64,000 nucleotides of DNA from Palsa-506 sp963836355 (GTDB lineage Bacteria > Actinomycetota > Actinomycetes > Streptosporangiales > Streptosporangiaceae): positions 186,001 to 250,000 of the forward strand of contig CAWIJO010000006.1 in NCBI GenBank assembly GCA_963836355.1, in the 5' to 3' direction. Positions 41,376 to 49,643 of the stretch are shown here, piece by piece (the first letter of the stretch is position 1; each line of letters begins with the position of its first letter). The notes below the pieces were generated by a model. It saw only the letters and a list, made by a program, of their open reading frames with translations, was not told the DNA's origin and made no database searches. A program made the translations under genes and the position numbers.

Positions 41376-43867
41376 CTGACCTGCTGCCGGATGCCGCTGA
41401 CCCGGATTCGCTCTACGACGCATTCGCCGGCTGGACTGCCAAGCAAGGGCTCACCCTGTACCCGGCGCAGGAAGAAGCCCTGATCGAGATCGTGTCGGGT
41501 GCCAACGTGATCCTGAGCACCCCGACCGGATCCGGCAAGAGCCTGGTCGCGGCCGGCGCGCATTTCGTCGCGCTCGCGCATGACTGGCGGACCTTCTACA
41601 CCGCGCCGATCAAGGCGCTGGTCTCGGAGAAGTTCTTCGCGCTCTGCGATATGTTCGGCCCGGCCAACGTCGGCATGATGACCGGCGACGCGAGCGTCAA
41701 CGCCACCGCGCCGATCATCTGCTGCACGGCCGAGATCCTGGCCAACATCGCGCTGCGGGACGGCGCTGCGGCGGACGCCGGCCAGGTCGTGATGGACGAG
41801 TTCCACTACTACGCCGACCCGGACCGCGGCTGGGCCTGGCAGGTGCCGCTGATCGAGCTGCCGCGCGCGCAGTTCGTGCTGATGTCGGCGACGCTCGGCG
41901 ACGTCACCCGGTTCGAGGAGGATCTGACCAGGCGCACCGGCCGGCCGACCGCCGTCGTCCGCTCGACCGAGCGCCCGGTGCCGCTGACCTTCTCGTACGC
42001 CATGACGCCGCTGCACGAGACCGTGCAGGAGCTGCTGAGCACCCATCAGGCGCCGGTCTACGTGGTGCACTTCACCCAGGCCGCCGCCATCGAGCAGGCA
42101 CAGGCGCTGATGAGCATCAACGTCTGCACCCGGGCGGAGAAGGACGAGATCGCCGAGCTGATCGGCAACTTCCGGTTCACCGCGGGCTTCGGCCGGGCCC
42201 TGTCCCGGCTGGTCCGGCACGGCATCGGTGTGCACCATGCCGGGATGCTGCCCAAGTACCGGCGGCTAGTCGAGACACTTGCCCAGGCCGGCCTGCTGAA
42301 GGTCATCTGCGGCACCGACACCCTCGGGGTCGGGATCAACGTGCCGATCCGCACCGTGGTGTTCACGGCACTGTCGAAGTACGACGGGACCAGGACCCGG
42401 CTGCTGCAGGCCCGCGAGTTCCACCAGATCGCCGGGCGGGCGGGCCGGGCCGGGCACGACACGCTCGGCACGGTCGTGGTGCAGGCCCCCGAGCACGTGG
42501 TAGAGACCGAGAAGGCGCTGGCAAAGGCCGGCGATGACCCGAAGAAGCGGCGCAAGGTGGTGCGCAGGAAGCCGCCGCCCGGCTTCGTCTCCTGGGGCAA
42601 GCCGACCTTCGAGCGGCTGGTGGCCGCCGAGCCCGAGCCGCTGAAGTCCAGTTTCGCCGTCAGCCACGCGATGCTGCTCAACGTGATCAGCCGGCCGGGT
42701 GACGCATTCCAGGCGATGCGGCACCTGCTGACCGGGGGCGACGAGGACCAGGCCGCCCAGCGCCGGCATATCAGCCGGGCCATCGCGATCTACCGGGCAC
42801 TGCTGGCCGGCGGCGTGGTCGAGCGGCTGGCCGAGCCCGATGCCGACGGCCGGTCCGTGCGGCTGACCGTTGACCTGCAGTTCGACTTCGCGCTGAACCA
42901 GCCGCTGTCACCGCTGGCGCTGGCCGCCATCGAACTGCTCGACCGGGACTCCCCCGGCTACCCGCTGGACGTGCTCTCGGTCATCGAGGCCACCCTGGAC
43001 GACCCGCGCCAGGTGCTGTCCGCGCAGCTGTTCAAGGCCCGCGGCCAGGCCGTGGAGGAGATGAAGGCGGCCGGGATCGAGTACGAGGAGCGGATGGAAC
43101 TGCTCAGCGACGTGACCTATCCGCGGCCGCTGGAGGAGCTGCTGCAGGCCGCGTACGACATCTACCGGCAGGGCCATCCGTGGGTGGCCGACCACCAGCT
43201 TGCGCCCAAGTCGGTAGCGCGGGACATGTACGAGCGCGCGATGACCTTCGTGCAGTACGTCGGCTTCTACGGCCTGATGCGGTCAGAGGGGCTGGTGCTG
43301 CGCTACCTGGCCGACGCCTACAAGGCGCTGAAGCAGACCGTGCCGGAAGAGGCCAGGACCGAGGAGCTGACCGACCTGATCGAGTGGCTCGGCGAGCTGG
43401 TCAGGCAGGTCGACTCCAGCCTGATCGATGAATGGGAGCGGCTGCGTAACCCGGCCGCGGAGGCGCAGGCCGCCCCGGCCGACGACCGGCCGCCGGCGGT
43501 GACCGGCAACCCGCGGGCGTTCCGGGTGCTGGTGCGCAATGCGATGTTCCGCCGGGTCGAGCTCGCCGCGCTGCGCAGGTACGACGAGCTTGGCGAGCTT
43601 GACGCCGAGGCCGGCTGGGACGCCGGCGCCTGGGCCGCGGCGATCGAGCCGTATTTCGACGAGCACGACGAGATCGGCACTGGCCCGGACGCGCGCGGCC
43701 CCGGGCTGTTGATCATCGATCAGCAGCCGGCTCAGTGGACCGTCCGGCAGATCTTCGACGATCCGGCCGGGGATCACGACTGGGGCTTCAGCGCGGTCGT
43801 CGACCTGCCGGCCTCCGACGAGGCGGGCGAGGCCATGCTGCGGGTAACCGGCGTCGGCCAGCTCTAG
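41372..43867 (+). CDS. DEAD/DEAH-box helicase, Ski2-like with DUF3516-type C-terminus
   Basis: A superfamily 2 helicase of about 831 residues: Walker A ILSTPTGSGKSLVA, motif II MDEFHYY, motif III LMSATLGD, motif VI EFHQIAGRAGRAGHD, then a long C-terminal region typical of actinobacterial DUF3516 helicases of unknown RNA or DNA substrate. The open frame runs upstream through the hydrolase gene but offers no ATG or GTG near the family's N-terminus (TDLLPDAADPDSLYDAF). The CTG at 41372, overlapping the hydrolase stop (CTGA) and 12 bp after AGAGAAGGA, is the best candidate. The family call is firm; the start codon is tentative. Confidence 0.88.
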   Translation: MTDLLPDAADPDSLYDAFAGWTAKQGLTLYPAQEEALIEIVSGANVILSTPTGSGKSLVAAGAHFVALAHDWRTFYTAPIKALVSEKFFALCDMFGPANVGMMTGDASVNATAPIICCTAEILANIALRDGAAADAGQVVMDEFHYYADPDRGWAWQVPLIELPRAQFVLMSATLGDVTRFEEDLTRRTGRPTAVVRSTERPVPLTFSYAMTPLHETVQELLSTHQAPVYVVHFTQAAAIEQAQALMSINVCTRAEKDEIAELIGNFRFTAGFGRALSRLVRHGIGVHHAGMLPKYRRLVETLAQAGLLKVICGTDTLGVGINVPIRTVVFTALSKYDGTRTRLLQAREFHQIAGRAGRAGHDTLGTVVVQAPEHVVETEKALAKAGDDPKKRRKVVRRKPPPGFVSWGKPTFERLVAAEPEPLKSSFAVSHAMLLNVISRPGDAFQAMRHLLTGGDEDQAAQRRHISRAIAIYRALLAGGVVERLAEPDADGRSVRLTVDLQFDFALNQPLSPLALAAIELLDRDSPGYPLDVLSVIEATLDDPRQVLSAQLFKARGQAVEEMKAAGIEYEERMELLSDVTYPRPLEELLQAAYDIYRQGHPWVADHQLAPKSVARDMYERAMTFVQYVGFYGLMRSEGLVLRYLADAYKALKQTVPEEARTEELTDLIEWLGELVRQVDSSLIDEWERLRNPAAEAQAAPADDRPPAVTGNPRAFRVLVRNAMFRRVELAALRRYDELGELDAEAGWDAGAWAAAIEPYFDEHDEIGTGPDARGPGLLIIDQQPAQWTVRQIFDDPAGDHDWGFSAVVDLPASDEAGEAMLRVTGVGQL

Positions 43868-43892
43868 CTGGCCGGCGCAGGCCCAGCCCTGG

Positions 43893-45209
43893 CTAGTAGG
43901 GCAGGAAGCAGATGCCCGCGTGACCGCCGACGCCGCCGCACTGGCTGGAGCCGAAGTCATTGTCGCTGGCGACCCACAGGCCCGCGCCGGTGACCAGCAT
44001 GTCATCAGCGCCGAGGCCGCGGGCCCTGGTCGGGTTCCACACGATGGCGCCAGCCGACGGCGAGAGCCCGGCCATACCGGGGGCACTGACCGCGTGCGCT
44101 CCGGGGGCATCGCAGTCGTCCCCGTTGTTGAACCACCGCTGATGGCCGCCGAAGTAGGCCGTGTTGGTGTCGGCTGCGGTGGAAAACAGCGAATCGCAGC
44201 CGGTGTAGTTGACCCACTTGTGCCCCACCGAGGACTGGGTGGCCGGGAACGCGGCGGCCGCGTCGCACAGCCCGGTGCGCTGGGTAGCCCCGGTCGGCCC
44301 GCCCAGCGGGTGGAAGCCGGTAGTCGCGATGTAGACAGTATGCGCGTCAGGCGACCAGGATGCGGCCTTCAGGTAGAACGACTCGCCGGGCTGGCAGGCC
44401 CCGTTGAACTCCGCCGACGTCCACGGGGTAACCGTCGCGGACGTGCCGTTCAGCTGGAGCTGGAAGATCTGCTGCCGGTGCCGGCCGCCGACCGAGGTAA
44501 AGACGCCCTCGACGAGTGATCGGTTTCCGGTGGGGCTGAGCTGCTGGTTGAAGACCCTGGTCGCCTGGCCGCTGGTGTAGTTGCCGGAGATGCCCAGGTG
44601 GACGAAGCCGTCGTCCTTGCCGGTGGTAGGGCTCAGGCTGATCATGTACTTGTTGCCGCTGCCGTTGACCGAGGTGAAGTAACCGCCGGTAAACAAGTGA
44701 CCGTGAGCCACCAGCATGGTCTCCACCTGGCCGTTGGCGCTATGCGCGAAGGCCGTGTTGATCGCGCCGCTGGCCGTGCTCACCTCGGCGATGTTCTTTG
44801 CGCTGGATCCGTGCACCGAGCTGAACTGGCCGCCGAGGTAGGCGTTCTTGCAGCCGGTGCCGTTGAATGCGATCGTGTTGACCTTGCCGCTGACGTTCGG
44901 GTTCCACGACGTCATCTTGTACGGCGCCGTCGCGCTGAAGCTGAACGCGTTATGCCGGCTGAAGGTCGTGCTGCCCTGCTTGATCGACGTGAAGCTGCCG
45001 ACCGCGTACATGGTCCCGCCGCACTGCACCAGCTGCCGGACCTGCTCGGTGCTCCCGGTCGGCGCCAGCGCGGGGGTGCCGCTGGCCGGATGCGTGGACA
45101 CCGGGCCGCCCGCCGCGAGGGCCGGCCCGGCCAGCCCGAGCACCGCTGCCGCAGCCGTGCCGGCGACCAGCCCGGCAGCACCGCGCCGGGTCCAGCGACT
45201 GAAATGCAT
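43893..45209 (-). CDS. Secreted repeat (propeller-like) protein of unknown function
   Basis: A 438-residue exported protein. A Sec signal with twin arginines (MHFSRWTRRGAAGLVAGTAA, cleavage after GPALAAG) precedes repeated blades of the type YAVGSFTSI, YLGGQFSSV, FTGGYFTSV and VEGVFTSVGG. The GxF(T/S)S repeats resemble kelch/NHL-like beta-propellers; the closest general category is a delta-60-repeat-like propeller, but I cannot name a family. Cysteine pairs suggest disulfides. AGGGGGAA lies before the ATG. Transcribed alone. Confidence 0.82.
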   Translation of the reverse strand: MHFSRWTRRGAAGLVAGTAAAAVLGLAGPALAAGGPVSTHPASGTPALAPTGSTEQVRQLVQCGGTMYAVGSFTSIKQGSTTFSRHNAFSFSATAPYKMTSWNPNVSGKVNTIAFNGTGCKNAYLGGQFSSVHGSSAKNIAEVSTASGAINTAFAHSANGQVETMLVAHGHLFTGGYFTSVNGSGNKYMISLSPTTGKDDGFVHLGISGNYTSGQATRVFNQQLSPTGNRSLVEGVFTSVGGRHRQQIFQLQLNGTSATVTPWTSAEFNGACQPGESFYLKAASWSPDAHTVYIATTGFHPLGGPTGATQRTGLCDAAAAFPATQSSVGHKWVNYTGCDSLFSTAADTNTAYFGGHQRWFNNGDDCDAPGAHAVSAPGMAGLSPSAGAIVWNPTRARGLGADDMLVTGAGLWVASDNDFGSSQCGGVGGHAGICFLPY

Positions 45210-45559
45210 CAGATTTCCCCCTGCAGGAAGTCCTGAGTTCCGATCACGCCCCAGTGCGATGGCCCCGAGCGGAGGCTTTGCGCGGGCGTGCACGGCGGGA
45301 TTGAAGCTGCTTTGTACTGATAATTACTGATTCCTTATGCCAAGCTCGTGCGAGTGTACGTCAATGCCGCCTCGCAATGCTAGGCGCAAGCCGACCCGGC
45401 GCGCGGCATTTGCTGCACTCTCATCGCATCCTGAATACCTGCGGTAAGCAGCCTCGCGGCCGGCTGGATGCCGGGTGCCGTAATTGTCGCCGCGACCGCG
45501 GATTCTCCCGCACGATAACCTGCCTGCGCGGGTTTCGTGATCCGCGAGGGGGCCAGGAC
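45210..45559. other. Divergent promoter gap, no gene seen
   Basis: This region of 350 bp between the secreted repeat protein and the EamA transporter is locally A/T-richer near 45310-45340 (repeated TACTGAT within TGTACTGATAATTACTGATT), a likely promoter segment for the minus-strand gene. No gene or palindromic operator was recognised. Confidence 0.5.
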
Positions 45560-46546
45560 ATGACGTACGGGCTGATCGCCGCGATCGGCTGGGGCATGTC
45601 GGCGGTCGCGGCGACCATGGCGGCGCGGCGGATCGGCATCTATGTCGCCGTGCTGACCGCCCAGGGGCTCGGGCTCGTCTTGCTACTGCTGCTCGCCCTC
45701 TTCGTCCGGCCGTCGCTGGCTGGCCTGCACGGCGCCGCCGCACTGGGCCTGGCCGGAGCCGGGCTGATCGGCCTGGTGGGTTACCTGGCCTTCTACCGGG
45801 CGCTGACGGGCGGCCCGGTCGGCCTGGTGAGCGCGATCAGCGCGACCTATGGCGGGGTCACCACGCTGCTTGCCGTGGTGATCCTCGGCGAGGTACTCGG
45901 CGGCCCCGGCACGGCCGGCGCGGTGCTGGCGGTCGGCGGCGTGGCCCTGGCGACCGCGCGATCTCAAGCGGCAGGCGACCCGGTGCCGGTCGCCTGCAGC
46001 GAGCCCATCATCGGCATCGCCCCGGTGCCCAGTCCCGGCACCGGGGCCATGGCGCCCGGGTCCGGGGCCGGCGCCCCAGTGCCCGGATCCGGCGCCCCGC
46101 TGCGCCGGCCCTTGCAGGTGATCTCGCGGCGCAGCATCCTGATGGCGTTCGCATCGGCGCTTGCCTACGGCATCGCCGCCTTCCTGCTCGGTGATTACTC
46201 GGCCCTTGCCGGGTGGCTAGTGGCGGCCGTCATTGCGCACGGAGCATCCGTTATAGCCCTGCTCTTTGCCCTTCCCCTTCTTGGCCGGCCGACTGCCTGG
46301 CGCGGCTCCGCGTCAGGTGTCGCGTGGGCCGCCGCGGCCGGGGTAACCGACGCCGTCGGATTGCTCGCGTTTTCGCGCGGCGGTCAGGTCGGCCAGGTCG
46401 CGATCACCGCGGCCGTGTCCAGTATCAACCCGGTCATCCCGGTGACCGCCGGGATGGTGTTGTTCAGCGAGCGGCTCGGCAGGCGGCAGTTGCTCGGGGT
46501 CGGCTGCATCGTGGCCGGCCTGGTGCTGCTCGGCCTGACCGGATGA
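45560..46546 (+). CDS. EamA/DMT-family transporter
   Basis: A 328-residue membrane protein with two EamA repeats of about five helices each, separated by a Pro/Gly/Ala-rich loop (residues about 140-190). The first helix, MTYGLIAAIGWGMSAVAATM, and the end-of-repeat VVILGEVLGGPGTAGAVLAV and LFSERLGRRQLLGVGCIVAG are typical of drug/metabolite exporters. Substrate unknown. The upstream in-frame extension is rejected because GAGGGGG lies 10 bp before this ATG. Monocistronic. Confidence 0.9.
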   Translation: MTYGLIAAIGWGMSAVAATMAARRIGIYVAVLTAQGLGLVLLLLLALFVRPSLAGLHGAAALGLAGAGLIGLVGYLAFYRALTGGPVGLVSAISATYGGVTTLLAVVILGEVLGGPGTAGAVLAVGGVALATARSQAAGDPVPVACSEPIIGIAPVPSPGTGAMAPGSGAGAPVPGSGAPLRRPLQVISRRSILMAFASALAYGIAAFLLGDYSALAGWLVAAVIAHGASVIALLFALPLLGRPTAWRGSASGVAWAAAAGVTDAVGLLAFSRGGQVGQVAITAAVSSINPVIPVTAGMVLFSERLGRRQLLGVGCIVAGLVLLGLTG

Positions 46547-46714
46547 ACGCCGGCCACCCTGACCGCCGGACGGGCGCCGACCAAGTAAGTTCGGCACCCT
46601 CGCCGCACGACAGGACCGCGCCTGGTGATCCCGGTCGCCGCCCGCGACGTGGCCGCTGGGGCCGGCGCCTGCTGGTCTCCCCCTTGGATCATCCGTGCGT
46701 GGTGGCCGGGCCGG

Positions 46715-47731
46715 TCAGCGACCGGTCAGGAATGTTGTCAGCTCAGCCGCGGTCGGCGCGGTGGCCGGCCCGCGCCTGGTGACGGACAGCGCGGCGGCCG
46801 CGTTCGCGGTGCGTGCGGCGTCGATCTCATCCGCGCCGCCGGCCAGCGCCGCGATGAACGCGCCGGCGTGCGCGTCACCAGCGCCGTTGGTATCAAGCAC
46901 GGCAACGGCGAATCCTGGTACGTGCACCGGGTCGGTGCCGGGATGGCAGAGCAGGCATCCGCCAGGACCTGTCCTGACCAGCACGCCAGGCTGGCCCGCC
47001 AGTTCGCCTGGCCGGACCGTCCGGCGGGCCAGGGCCCGGGCCGGGCCGTCGCCACCTGCGCCCTGCCCGGCAGCCAGCTGCCCGGCCCGGGCCGCGAGCA
47101 TGCTGGCGGCGGCGGCCGGGTCCCGGCTGCCGGTCAGGCGCTCGGCTTCGCTGGCGTTGCAGCACCACCAGCCGGCCCGCGCCATGACCGGGCCGACGAC
47201 ATCGGCCGGGATCAGGTGCACGAGCGGGCCCGGATCGGCGAACACCGTGTTGCCCGCGTCGAGCCGGCCGAGCCAGTCCAGCAGCGCCGCCTGGTTGCTG
47301 CGCTGCACGAGCCCGTAGCCGGACAGGTACACGGCGTCACCGGGGCCGGCTTTGACCCCGGCCAGGTCGGCGGCAGTCATGGTCGCCTCGGCGCCAGGGC
47401 TGGTGACGAACGTCCGCTCCCCGGCCGCGTCGACGATGCTTACCACGAACCCGGTGTCGGTGCCCGGCTTCGGCGGCTGCAGCACCGCGATGTCCTCACG
47501 GTCGAGCGCGGCGCGGGCCAGCTCAGCGAACGGGCCGCTGCCGTGGCAGCCCGCATACGCGACGCGAAGTCCCTGCCGGGCCGCGGCCACCAGCACGTTG
47601 AAGCCGCCACCGGGGGTCATGCTGGTGCCGGTGGCTAGCACATCGCCGCCGAGTTCGGGCAGCGCGGGCACGTCAAGCACGATGTCAACGACCACGTTGC
47701 CCAGGTGCAGCAACCGCGAGTACCGGGGCAT
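46715..47731 (-). CDS. PfkB-family carbohydrate/nucleoside kinase
   Basis: A 338-residue ribokinase-type kinase. LHLGNVVVDIVLDVPALPE starts the fold, TPGGGFNVLVAAARQG forms the sugar site, and DTNGAGDAHAGAF carries the anion hole and catalytic Asp. Its ATG overlaps the stop of the ADP-ribosylglycohydrolase gene (TGATG). The pairing of a DraG-like hydrolase with a PfkB kinase matches E. coli yegU-yegV, so it probably phosphorylates the sugar or nucleoside the hydrolase releases. This is inference from context. Confidence 0.92.
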   Translation of the reverse strand: MPRYSRLLHLGNVVVDIVLDVPALPELGGDVLATGTSMTPGGGFNVLVAAARQGLRVAYAGCHGSGPFAELARAALDREDIAVLQPPKPGTDTGFVVSIVDAAGERTFVTSPGAEATMTAADLAGVKAGPGDAVYLSGYGLVQRSNQAALLDWLGRLDAGNTVFADPGPLVHLIPADVVGPVMARAGWWCCNASEAERLTGSRDPAAAASMLAARAGQLAAGQGAGGDGPARALARRTVRPGELAGQPGVLVRTGPGGCLLCHPGTDPVHVPGFAVAVLDTNGAGDAHAGAFIAALAGGADEIDAARTANAAAALSVTRRGPATAPTAAELTTFLTGR

Positions 47732-48894
47732 CACTGGGCCGGCCCGGAGGCAGCGGCGGGACCGGACCCGGGCACACCACCCGACCCGCGCACACCATCC
47801 GACCCGGGCACACCATCCGACCCGGGCACGGCGCTGAGCCGGGAGGCGGCGCTGAGCCGGGAGGCGGCGCTGAGCCGGGAGGCGGCGCTGGCGCGTACCC
47901 GCAGCAGGCCGGCGGCGAGCTCATCCAGCCGGAGATCATTGACGTCGGCGACAAAGGCGCGCGCTGCTTCTGGGAAGCCGGCCAGCCCATGGCACGCGCC
48001 GCCGATGGCGCCGGCCATTGCCGCGATCGTGTCGCAGTCACCGCCGGCCGAGGCGGCGATCCGGCAGGCCAGCCACGGATCGTCCGGGCTGGCCGCGAGC
48101 ACGGCGAACGCGGCTGGCACCGACTCCTGCGCGGCGAGGCTGGTGCCGACCAGCGGGTAGACGATGTCGATGACGGCGCCGGGCCCGCCCGGCCGCCGGG
48201 CCAGTTCGGCGGTCAGCCCGGTCGCCCAGGTGATCCGCGCCGCGACGTCCGCAGCCGCTACCCAGTGCCCGCGCCGCGCGGCCCGCCGGGCCGCGGCGAC
48301 CGCGAGCCCGATGGCATCCGGGACCGCGGCCCCGTCGAGGCCGGCGCTGACGGCGGCCGCGACGGCGGCCGCCCCGGCCAGCGCCACGCCGGTATTGTGC
48401 GTTGCCCGGCTAGCCTCGACCACCCGGTCGACCAGGCCGTCGAGGTCGGCGGACGGCGCGGCGATGCCGACCGGGGGGATCCGCATCGCTGCGCCGTTGG
48501 TGACGCCGGATCGGCCCGCCTGGCCGATGTCAGCGCCGGCGGCCAGCGCGCTGATCGCCCGCTTCGTGGACGGGCCGAGCAGGTCGAGCGAGCCCCGAGC
48601 GCGCATCGACTCCTCCCAGGCGAGCAGCCGCCTGGCAAGCTCGGCGGCATCGACCCTGCCGCCGGAGTCGATGAGCAGGCCGGCCAGCAGGACGGCCTGC
48701 TCGGTATCGTCGGTGACCGCGCCGGCCTGTTCCGGCCGCGATCGGATGGCCGGCCGGGCCGGCTCGAAGCCAGTCAGCAACGGGCCGTAGCTGGCCTCGA
48801 TCTGATCCCGCGGCAGCGACTGGGTGGGCATCCCGAGCGCGTCCCCGATCGCCAGCCCGTACAGCGCTCCCGCCGCGCGGCTGGCCGGTGTCAA
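47731..48894 (-). CDS. ADP-ribosylglycohydrolase family protein (DraG/YegU-like)
   Basis: A 387-residue all-helical hydrolase of N- or O-ribosyl bonds using two Mg ions. Motifs: GLAIGDALGMPTQ, TDDTEQAVLLAG (metal ligands) and ASAGGDCDTIAAMAGAIGG. The last 45 residues are low-complexity, made of RLSAAS and PGSDGV repeats, and are likely disordered. The start is TTG at 48894 with GGGGGA just upstream; no better ATG lies in frame. It is coupled to the PfkB kinase gene downstream. Confidence 0.92.
   Translation of the reverse strand: MTPASRAAGALYGLAIGDALGMPTQSLPRDQIEASYGPLLTGFEPARPAIRSRPEQAGAVTDDTEQAVLLAGLLIDSGGRVDAAELARRLLAWEESMRARGSLDLLGPSTKRAISALAAGADIGQAGRSGVTNGAAMRIPPVGIAAPSADLDGLVDRVVEASRATHNTGVALAGAAAVAAAVSAGLDGAAVPDAIGLAVAAARRAARRGHWVAAADVAARITWATGLTAELARRPGGPGAVIDIVYPLVGTSLAAQESVPAAFAVLAASPDDPWLACRIAASAGGDCDTIAAMAGAIGGACHGLAGFPEAARAFVADVNDLRLDELAAGLLRVRASAASRLSAASRLSAASRLSAVPGSDGVPGSDGVRGSGGVPGSGPAAASGPAQ
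47831..47884 (-). repeat. In-frame 18-bp tandem repeat, 3 copies
   Basis: GCGCTGAGCCGGGAGGCG occurs three times head to tail, encoding RLSAAS on the minus strand in the C-terminal tail of the ADP-ribosylglycohydrolase. A second array of 18-bp units related to CACACCATCCGACCCGGG lies next to it (about 47773-47826). Confidence 0.85.
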
Positions 48895-49016
48895 GAAGTC
48901 CCCCGGTCGGCTGCCGCCGCATCAGCCCGGCCGGCTGCCGTCAAGGACTTGCCCCGGACAGCCGCCGACCCGCCAGCCACACCAGCTTCACTGGCCTCAT
49001 TGGTCACAATGACCCG

Positions 49017-49643
49017 CTAGTCCGCACCGATCCCGTCCAGGATCTCGGCCAGGCTGACGACCTCGATCAGCGGGGCGTACAGCCGGAGGATCTCCAGTGC
49101 CTGGTTGTGGCTCTCGTCGTTGACGCCGGCGCAGGCGTTCGCCACCACCCGGACCGCGACTCCGGCATCGGCGGCGGCCACGGCGGTGGACAGCACGCAG
49201 CAGTCGGTCGATACCCCGGCAAGCACTAGCTCGCCTGGGCTGCCCGCAGGGCCGGCGCTATTGCTGCCGCCGACGAGGCCAGCCAGCTCCGGGCCCCATT
49301 TGCTGAAAGTCGTGGCATCGAGCGTCGGTCCGGCCTCGGCGGCGAACTCATCCACCAGCTCGTAGATTTGTGCATCGGGCGGCTGCAGCGCGAACGGCCA
49401 CTGCTGGTAGTACTGCAGCCACGCCCCGGCCGGCTTCCCCGGCGCGATGAACCTGGTGAAGGTCACCCGCGGCCGGAATGCGTCGACCAGCCGCCGGACC
49501 GGGCCCAGTATCCTGGCGAACCGCGGCGCGAACCAGTCGCTGCCCGGCTCGCCGAAGACCCGTTGCATGTCGATGACGGCCAGCAGCGGCCCGTTCCGGC
49601 CATCGCGGCCTGCGCCGGTGCCAGCGGCGGACAGCGGCGTCAT
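49017..49643 (-). CDS. Isochorismatase-like cysteine hydrolase
   Basis: A 208-residue isochorismatase-superfamily hydrolase with the triad Asp in LLAVIDMQRVFGEPGSDW, Lys in TTFSKWGPEL and Cys in LAGVSTDCCVLSTAVAA. Members include nicotinamidases, ureidoacrylate and N-carbamoyl amidohydrolases. Its ATG overlaps the stop of the NCS1 permease (ATGA), so it most likely acts on the imported base or amide. The specific substrate cannot be told from sequence. Confidence 0.92.
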   Translation of the reverse strand: MTPLSAAGTGAGRDGRNGPLLAVIDMQRVFGEPGSDWFAPRFARILGPVRRLVDAFRPRVTFTRFIAPGKPAGAWLQYYQQWPFALQPPDAQIYELVDEFAAEAGPTLDATTFSKWGPELAGLVGGSNSAGPAGSPGELVLAGVSTDCCVLSTAVAAADAGVAVRVVANACAGVNDESHNQALEILRLYAPLIEVVSLAEILDGIGAD

